Shown here: piece after piece, positions 12,201-17,406 of the stretch
How positions within the stretch are numbered: the first letter of the stretch is position 1
How the letters are laid out: the number at the start of each line of letters is the position of its first letter
Assembly (NCBI GenBank): GCA_026991005.1
Contig: JALXCH010000364.1
Coordinates: 1 to 17,406, forward strand
From: Calditrichia bacterium
Lineage (GTDB): Bacteria > Calditrichota > Calditrichia > RBG-13-44-9
Reading direction: 5' to 3'
DNA length: 17,406 nt
Notes under the pieces: generated by a model
What the model was told of the DNA's origin: nothing
Databases searched by the model: none
The model's input: only the letters and a program-made list of their open reading frames with translations
Made by a program: the position numbers and the translations under genes

Positions 12201-15068
12201 CTATTTCTCCTGCAGCGGTCGAAAGAGCAATTCCAGATCTTCGGTGGTGAGTTGTTTAATGAAGCTCTTTTCGTTGGTGATTAAATTGCGAAACAGCTTT
12301 TGCTTTTTCCGCTGCAGTTCCAGAATTTTTTCTTCCACGGAATTTTTCATGATGTACTTGTACACAAACACCCGATTGACCTGTCCAATTCGGTGGGCGC
12401 GATCGGTAGCCTGCTGCTCCACAGCGGGATTCCACCAGGGATCCAGATGAATCACATAATCGGCGGCGGTGAGATTTAACCCCAACCCCCCGGCTTTTAA
12501 GGAGATTAAAAAGATTTTTACATCGGGATTTTCCTGGAAATTCTGGATGGGGGTCTGGCGATCGCGCGTACTTCCGTCCAGATACTCGTAGCGCCATTCC
12601 CGCAAATCCAGATGGGTGCGCACCAGTTTAAGGAAGCGCACAAACTGGGAGAAAACCAGCACTTTGTGGCCTTCCTGCAAAATTTCTTCCAGCATGTCGT
12701 CCAGCAATTCGATTTTGCCGGAATCGTACAGTCCGGCGTTTTCGTCCAGTATTGCCGGGTGGCAGGCCACCTGGCGTAAATAGGTGAGTGCTTCTAAGAT
12801 TTTCATGCGCGCTTTTTGAATTCCTTCCCGATGTACCTGCTCCAGAACCTCGCGGCGGTAATATTCCAGCCCCTGCTCGTAAATTTCCCGCTGTTTATCG
12901 GTCATTTCCACTACCTGTACAATCTCCGTTCTATCCGGCAATTCCTTCACCACGTCTTCTTTACTGCGGCGCAAAATGAACGGGTACACCAGCTTGCGCA
13001 GCAGCTTCTGATTTTCTTCTTCATTTCCGTTGTTGCTGCCAAACCGGGCTTCAAACTTTCGGAAGGAACCCAGCATCCCGGGATTCAGGAAATTTAACTG
13101 TGCCCACAGATCCATCACGCTATTTTCCACCGGTGTACCGGTCAGGCACAGACGGTGGGGCACCTGAAACCGTAGCACCGCCTGGTAAGTTTTGGTGGCG
13201 GGATTTTTAATTTTCTGGGATTCATCCAGAATGAGATACGACCATTTCTGTTTTTGCAACACTTCCTGATCCTGCAGCACGATGCCGTAACTCAGCACAA
13301 CCACATGGTATTCGGAAAATTTCTTCTGCAATTTTTCCCGTTCTGCCTTTTGTCCCTGGTAGCGCAAAACGCGCAGTTTAGGTGCAAATCGATGGATTTC
13401 GTTCTCCCAGTTGAACAGCACGGTAACCGGTACCACCACCAGTGCTGGTTCCGTAAGCTGATATTCTTCCCGTAATTTATCCAGTAAGGCAATCACCTGC
13501 ACGGTTTTTCCCAGCCCCATATCGTCTGCCAGAATACCGCCGATGTGCATGCGGTGCAGGAAGTAGAGCCAGTTCAGCCCCGCTTGCTGGTAGTCCCGCA
13601 ACTTCCCGGTAAAAGAGCGGGAAACCGGGACAGTCTGGATTTGTTTCATCTCCCGGTAGTTTGCCCGCCACTTGCGGAAGGTGGCATCCTGTTCCACCTC
13701 ATCCGCCATCTGGAGCAGGTCTTCCACCACGGGCATGGCGGCCAGGTGGAAGCGGCGTTCGCCGGAGACGCTATCCCCTTCCAGCAGAGCCAGCGCCTGG
13801 CGGAAGCGGCTTAAGTTTTCCTCATCCAGATACACATTGGAGCCATCGGTTAATTTGATGTACTTCTTGCCCTGGCGAATCTGGGAGAAAAAGTCGTTTA
13901 CCGGCAGCAGTTCGCCGTTTAATTCAATGCGGTATTTCAGTTCCAGCCAATCTTGATGGGTGGATACCTGAAGCCGCAGCACGGGTTTACCGCGCCGCAG
14001 CCGGAAGCGGTGCAAATTCTCTTCCCCGAAAAATTCGATGCCCTGACGCGCCAGTTCCGGCACCTTCTCCCGCAGCCAATCCAGCACCTTGTATTGTGGA
14101 TCCAGTTGCCAGCGGTGTTGCAGGTAAAACAAACCGTTCTGGTGCAACAGACGGCGAATTTCGGCCTCGCGCTCGGTATTGCGTTTTACCACGTACAAAT
14201 ATTTTCCCTCCGTCGCCAGGGATTTCTCCACCACCGGATATGCCGGAAATTCCGAGTTCCGGTAAACAAAAAACACCTCCACTACCAGATGCCCAGCCCG
14301 CTCGGAGAGGTAGATTCGGGTGCTGCTCAGGGGCAGTTCGTATTTTTTCAGATGGTCTTCCAAGCTCTTCCAATCCAGTGCAGGTAAAATTTGCGGGACG
14401 AAAGAGGTGATGAAATCGCTTAATTCTTCCATGGGAATTTCCACCTGCTTCTGGATGCGGAAGAAATTGATCCAGAAAAACGGAGGTAAATTGGAGTTCA
14501 CCCGGTAAATGGTATTTTTGTAAAACAGGTAGATGGGATTGGCGGTGAGGATGTACACCGAATCATCGATGATGATGGAGTGGTCGGGAAAGACAATGGC
14601 CGGTTGCAGCACGTACTTTTGTCCTTCGCGATACAGCCCCAGAGAGAGGTTGCCGATTTCATCGGACATTTCCACCGGGATGAGGTTTTTGGTTTCCGGC
14701 TCCCGCACCTTTAAGCGGCTGGAACGGAGCCAATCCAGCAAAAATCCCACCGGCTGACCGTAATTAAACAGGCGCCGGGTATCGTAATTGGTGAACGAAT
14801 AAATATAGGAAAGTACGTTGATTTCTTCCTCGGAGATGTTCACCTTTTGCGATTCCAGAATCTGGAGATTGAGTTTCAGCTCTTTGCCCGGTTTTCCGTC
14901 CAGGCGGGTGTATTCGGCGTACGGTAAAATCTCCCAGTTGGCAGGGCGTAAATCCAGCACGAAATAAGGCTGGTAAACCCCCTTTTCCACCTCAAATCTC
15001 TGGGCTTGAGGAATTTTTTCCAGCAACGCTGCCAGTTGCTCGATTTTCTCTTTCCACTCCATGCTCAT
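12201..15068 (-). CDS. SNF2-family DEAD/DEAH-like ATPase (Snf2 helicase)
   Basis: The 955-residue protein has a long N-terminal region (1-490) of unknown fold and a C-terminal Snf2 motor. Motor motifs, numbered from the ATG at 15068: Walker A in DDMGLGKT (515-522), DESQ in place of DEAH (615-618), LTGTPVEN (642-649), then in the second RecA-like lobe SLKAGGLGLNL (856-866) and QQATDRAHRIGQ (885-896). DESQ is common in bacterial Snf2 proteins. I see no SWIM zinc-finger cysteine pattern in the N-terminal part, which many bacterial relatives have. Such proteins translocate on double-stranded DNA and remodel nucleoprotein, often RNA polymerase or repair complexes. No methylase, nuclease or phospholipase gene is adjacent, so it does not look like part of a defence cluster. 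A GTG at 15086 and an ATG at 15062 are alternative starts; no start has a clear ribosome site. Confidence 0.92.
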   Translation of the reverse strand: MSMEWKEKIEQLAALLEKIPQAQRFEVEKGVYQPYFVLDLRPANWEILPYAEYTRLDGKPGKELKLNLQILESQKVNISEEEINVLSYIYSFTNYDTRRLFNYGQPVGFLLDWLRSSRLKVREPETKNLIPVEMSDEIGNLSLGLYREGQKYVLQPAIVFPDHSIIIDDSVYILTANPIYLFYKNTIYRVNSNLPPFFWINFFRIQKQVEIPMEELSDFITSFVPQILPALDWKSLEDHLKKYELPLSSTRIYLSERAGHLVVEVFFVYRNSEFPAYPVVEKSLATEGKYLYVVKRNTEREAEIRRLLHQNGLFYLQHRWQLDPQYKVLDWLREKVPELARQGIEFFGEENLHRFRLRRGKPVLRLQVSTHQDWLELKYRIELNGELLPVNDFFSQIRQGKKYIKLTDGSNVYLDEENLSRFRQALALLEGDSVSGERRFHLAAMPVVEDLLQMADEVEQDATFRKWRANYREMKQIQTVPVSRSFTGKLRDYQQAGLNWLYFLHRMHIGGILADDMGLGKTVQVIALLDKLREEYQLTEPALVVVPVTVLFNWENEIHRFAPKLRVLRYQGQKAEREKLQKKFSEYHVVVLSYGIVLQDQEVLQKQKWSYLILDESQKIKNPATKTYQAVLRFQVPHRLCLTGTPVENSVMDLWAQLNFLNPGMLGSFRKFEARFGSNNGNEEENQKLLRKLVYPFILRRSKEDVVKELPDRTEIVQVVEMTDKQREIYEQGLEYYRREVLEQVHREGIQKARMKILEALTYLRQVACHPAILDENAGLYDSGKIELLDDMLEEILQEGHKVLVFSQFVRFLKLVRTHLDLREWRYEYLDGSTRDRQTPIQNFQENPDVKIFLISLKAGGLGLNLTAADYVIHLDPWWNPAVEQQATDRAHRIGQVNRVFVYKYIMKNSVEEKILELQRKKQKLFRNLITNEKSFIKQLTTEDLELLFRPLQEK

Positions 15069-15236
15069 TTCCGCTCTGATTTTCACTGATTATAATTATG
15101 CTTTCTCTTAATTTGTTTCACTATTGTTAAATCCCGGTGGTAGCAATTTCCAATTCATTACAATGAAACAAATAAATTTTGTGAACCTGAAAAATAACAA
15201 TAAAATCATGGATGTCAAGAAATAAAATAATCTACG

Positions 15237-16601
15237 TCACAATGTGATTACTTTTCCGCGAATGAGGCGGTAATGGTACAGCAGGTGGAACCAGAGAAAC
15301 ATGACGATGCTGGAAAGCAGATTGGCCAGAAAAATTCCCCACCACACACCGGGAATTCCCCACCAATAAGCGCCCAGGTACGCCAGGGGAATCAGCATGC
15401 CTGCCATTTTAATAATCATCGCCATCAGTTGATGCCGTCCCAGGCCAATTCCCTGAAAACTGGCGATGGTACACATAAATACCCCACGAAATAAATAACC
15501 CGGTGCCAGAATCTTCAGGGCAGTGGTGGTCATTTCTAACACCTGATTGCTGCGAGCAAACACCGCTGCCAGAGCCTGGGGGAAGAGCAGGATTACTCCG
15601 CTTAAAACGGCCATAATGCTCAGGGAGATGCGTAACCCTGTAAAATACACCTGCCGAATGCGCCGGTAGTTTTTTGCCCCGTAGTTGTGGCCTACCATGA
15701 TAGCCATGGCCTGCGCCAGCCCCATCACGGGAAGAAAGACCACCACTTCGTAGGTGTACGCGATGGTGTAAGCCGAGCGCGGTGCGGTACCAAAACGTTT
15801 CAGGATAAAATAAATCATCATTAAAGTGAGGCTGTTCAGAATTTGAGCTACCGAAGAAGGAAAACCTACCTGGAATATTCCCTTGACAATGGTCAGGCGA
15901 AAACGGAAAAATGCAAAAGAGAGCGGAGCCGGTTTCTTGCGAATGACTAAAACAAAGAGGTTGTAGAGGAAAGAGGCAGTACGTGCCAATCCCGTAGCTA
16001 AAGCAGCCCCTTTTAACCCCATAGCGGGAATGGGGCCCCAGCCGAAAATAAGAATGGGATCCAGAACGATGTTCAAAAATGTACCCACAATCATAAATTT
16101 CATGGGATAAACGGTATCGCCCCAGCCTCTGAAAATGTTGTTGGAAATCATGGAGAGCAAATAAATGGGTGCGAAATAAAAGAGAACGGTTAAATAATCC
16201 AGGATGTCGGCAAGCAATTCTCCCCGCGCTCCCAGAAAAAGAAACAATTGGTGCTGGGTGAGTAAACCTAAGATGGTGATTAAAATTCCGTGGGAGATGG
16301 CCAGCAAAAAGCTGTGCAGTGCGGCACTAATGGCAATTTCTTTTTTCCCGGCTCCCAGATTACGGGAAATGTAGGAATTTAATCCTATGCCAATGCCCGA
16401 ACCCAGGGCAATAATGATGAGTTGCACCACAAACGCCATCCCAATTGCAGCAGTGGCGGTATCTCCCAGACGACTGATGAAATAGCGATCCACAAAATTG
16501 AAGCTGGTCTGGAAGGCAAATGCCACCATCATGGGAATGGCCAGCTTCCATAAATTGCGGGCAATGGGGCCTTCGGTTAGTTGTGTTGATGGTCGTTTCA
16601 T
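15237..16601 (-). CDS. MATE-family multidrug/cation efflux transporter
   Basis: The product (454 residues, usual length) is an inner-membrane protein with about 12 helices arranged as two homologous halves. The N-terminal LTEGPIARNLWKLAIPMMVAF and the first loop FVDRYFISRLGDTATAAIGMA are hallmark MATE sequence, followed by GIGIGLNSYISRNLGAGKK. The second half repeats the theme with VGFPSSVAQILNSL and AQAMAIMVGHNYGAKNY. MATE pumps expel cationic drugs or metabolites using a Na+ or H+ gradient; the ion and substrate are not evident here. The frame can be read from a TTG at 16637, but the ATG at 16601 (MKRPSTQLTEG) fits the family; it has no strong ribosome site. It is 168 bases upstream of the SNF2 start on the same strand, with no clear hairpin between, so read-through is possible though a functional link is unlikely. 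Confidence 0.92.
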   Translation of the reverse strand: MKRPSTQLTEGPIARNLWKLAIPMMVAFAFQTSFNFVDRYFISRLGDTATAAIGMAFVVQLIIIALGSGIGIGLNSYISRNLGAGKKEIAISAALHSFLLAISHGILITILGLLTQHQLFLFLGARGELLADILDYLTVLFYFAPIYLLSMISNNIFRGWGDTVYPMKFMIVGTFLNIVLDPILIFGWGPIPAMGLKGAALATGLARTASFLYNLFVLVIRKKPAPLSFAFFRFRLTIVKGIFQVGFPSSVAQILNSLTLMMIYFILKRFGTAPRSAYTIAYTYEVVVFLPVMGLAQAMAIMVGHNYGAKNYRRIRQVYFTGLRISLSIMAVLSGVILLFPQALAAVFARSNQVLEMTTTALKILAPGYLFRGVFMCTIASFQGIGLGRHQLMAMIIKMAGMLIPLAYLGAYWWGIPGVWWGIFLANLLSSIVMFLWFHLLYHYRLIRGKVITL

Positions 16602-17030
16602 TTTACCGAAAGTTTTAAGAAACTTAAATATACGCAATTTTCCCTGTTGCTCCTACACCGGAATTATTCAGGTGCCCACACAACGGAGAAAGTATGTGCC
16701 CATTCTTTTGAGAAATGACGATTAATAGCAAAAGATATTCGAAAATTACCTAATTTTTTTGCTTTTCCGTCCGATAATTGGGTTTGATTTGTTTATGGAG
16801 ATGGGTCTATGATTTCAGGTTATATTGCATCAGTACGAATCACTCCTTCGTTTTTATTCTCCTTTTATTTGATGTATATCGAAACGATCCATAATCGCGG
16901 CGTGTTCTTTTAAAAATTAGAACCAAAATGCAGGCAACAAACATTTGTCTATCTTGATTTTAAATCTTGTTTTCCATATATTGAGGGCAGCGAATCCTTG
17001 AACATGAAAATAAAATTTCAGGGGCACTCC
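16602..17030. other. Divergent intergenic region between the MATE and LVIVD genes
   Basis: About 430 bases with no credible gene; it must hold the promoters of both flanking genes. I see a plausible plus-strand promoter at 16954-16982 and none convincing for the MATE gene. GTGCCCA occurs twice (16672-16678 and 16696-16702), 24 bases apart, about 70-100 bases upstream of the MATE start; this could be a binding site or chance. CATGAAAATAA occurs twice (17003-17013 and 17030-17040), giving an in-frame alternative ATG for the LVIVD gene. Confidence 0.6.
16954..16982 (+). promoter_or_regulatory. Sigma-70-like promoter candidate for the LVIVD-repeat gene
   Basis: TTGATT (16954-16959) and TATATT (16977-16982) are separated by exactly 17 bases. 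Transcription would start near 16989, about 42 bases before the ATG at 17031. Surrounding AT-richness tempers the call. Confidence 0.4.
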
Positions 17031-17406
17031 ATGAAAATAACAAACACGTTTTCACTTATAGTATTTACCGCTTTCTTGCTTTGTATATCACCACAATTTG
17101 TTTTTGCTCAGAAGGCATCCGCAGAATATATTGCTACCATTTCGCCCCCCGCGTTTGCCGATACAATTTCCGTTAAAGACGGAGAACGATATGTGACCTT
17201 TCATGGAGGTTATTTGTACACGGTAAACTACTGGAGCGGAGTCCAGATTGTGGATGTAAGCGACGTGCATCATCCCCGCAAACTGGCTTTCATTAACACC
17301 AGAGACAACACTTACCATGTTACGTTTCACGACAATACCATTTATATTGCCAGCGATGCTACCGGTGTGCTGGTGTATGATGTTTCCGACCCTGCCCATC
17401 CCAAAT
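17031..17406 (+). CDS. Secreted LVIVD-repeat protein, N-terminal part (3' end outside the window)
   Basis: I translated this open frame to the right edge: 125 residues with no stop. Residues 1-26 are a signal peptide ending Phe-Val-Phe-Ala with Gln27 next, so the protein is exported. From about residue 53 the text shows the LVIVD repeat pattern: YVTFHGGYLYTVNYWSGVQ followed by IVDVSDVHHPRKLAF, then YHVTFHDNTIYIASDATGV followed by LVYDVSDPAHPK. These repeats of about 40 residues form beta-propeller blades in surface or secreted proteins of many environmental bacteria, often with a C-terminal sorting domain that would lie beyond the edge. AGGGG about eight bases before the ATG at 17031 supports this start; an in-frame ATG at 17004 (adding nine residues before the signal peptide) lacks a good site. 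Ligand and function are unknown. Confidence 0.82.
   Translation, partial: MKITNTFSLIVFTAFLLCISPQFVFAQKASAEYIATISPPAFADTISVKDGERYVTFHGGYLYTVNYWSGVQIVDVSDVHHPRKLAFINTRDNTYHVTFHDNTIYIASDATGVLVYDVSDPAHPK

Noticed and set aside
12035..12250. A 71-codon plus-strand frame
   Set aside because: It overlaps the inverted repeat and the end of the SNF2 gene, and has no recognisable content.
11576..15068. A defence island around the SNF2 protein (DISARM-like)
   Set aside because: DISARM needs a DNA methylase and DUF1998/PLD partners; the neighbours are a CBS protein and a MATE pump.

Overview
The window reads as chromosomal DNA of a free-living Gram-negative bacterium, most likely from the FCB group (Calditrichota-like or a relative). 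The clues are an outer-membrane beta-barrel protein, SPase II lipoproteins with Ig-like folds, a soluble relative of the C-terminal domain of DUF2723 proteins, an LVIVD-repeat secreted protein, and an AT-rich intergenic field of short palindromic hairpins. No tRNA, rRNA, CRISPR array, transposase or phage gene was found. The phylum is an inference, not a measurement.

Region 1 (1-4683, all minus strand) is a compact exopolysaccharide locus. In transcription order it has an Ig-repeat lipoprotein, a processive family 2 glycosyltransferase, a TPR plus outer-membrane beta-barrel secretin, and a membrane-anchored TIM-barrel glycoside hydrolase that runs off the left edge. The last two genes abut exactly (TAA immediately followed by ATG). 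The set matches the minimal logic of synthase-dependent polysaccharide secretion (synthase, TPR/porin exporter, hydrolase), but without PilZ, a PgaB-type deacetylase or a BcsB-like subunit in view.

Region 2 (4684-6785) is AT-rich and gene-poor. It holds a dyad in the leader of the lipoprotein, at least three diverged copies of a modular repeat (AATTCAAAATTC-type tracts followed by hairpins, mostly with three-base loops), one small AT-rich lipoprotein gene (5810-6217), and further repeat-like debris.

Region 3 (6786-8987, plus strand) has an unrecognised five-helix membrane protein and an MFS transporter, separated by a GC-rich hairpin.

Region 4 (9042-11950, minus strand) has a two-CBS-domain protein with its own intrinsic terminator. 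Downstream of it is a likely three-gene operon: a secreted TPR protein with a DUF2723-type soluble domain, an ECF sigma factor, and its zinc-finger anti-sigma factor. A candidate ECF-type promoter lies directly after the CBS terminator.

Region 5 (12201-16601, minus strand) has a large SNF2-family ATPase/helicase and a MATE efflux pump. At the right edge a plus-strand secreted LVIVD-repeat protein begins (17031) behind a plausible sigma-70-like promoter and continues out of the window.

The items most worth following are the minimal exopolysaccharide operon, the ECF sigma/anti-sigma pair joined to a detached DUF2723-type domain, and the hairpin repeat field.
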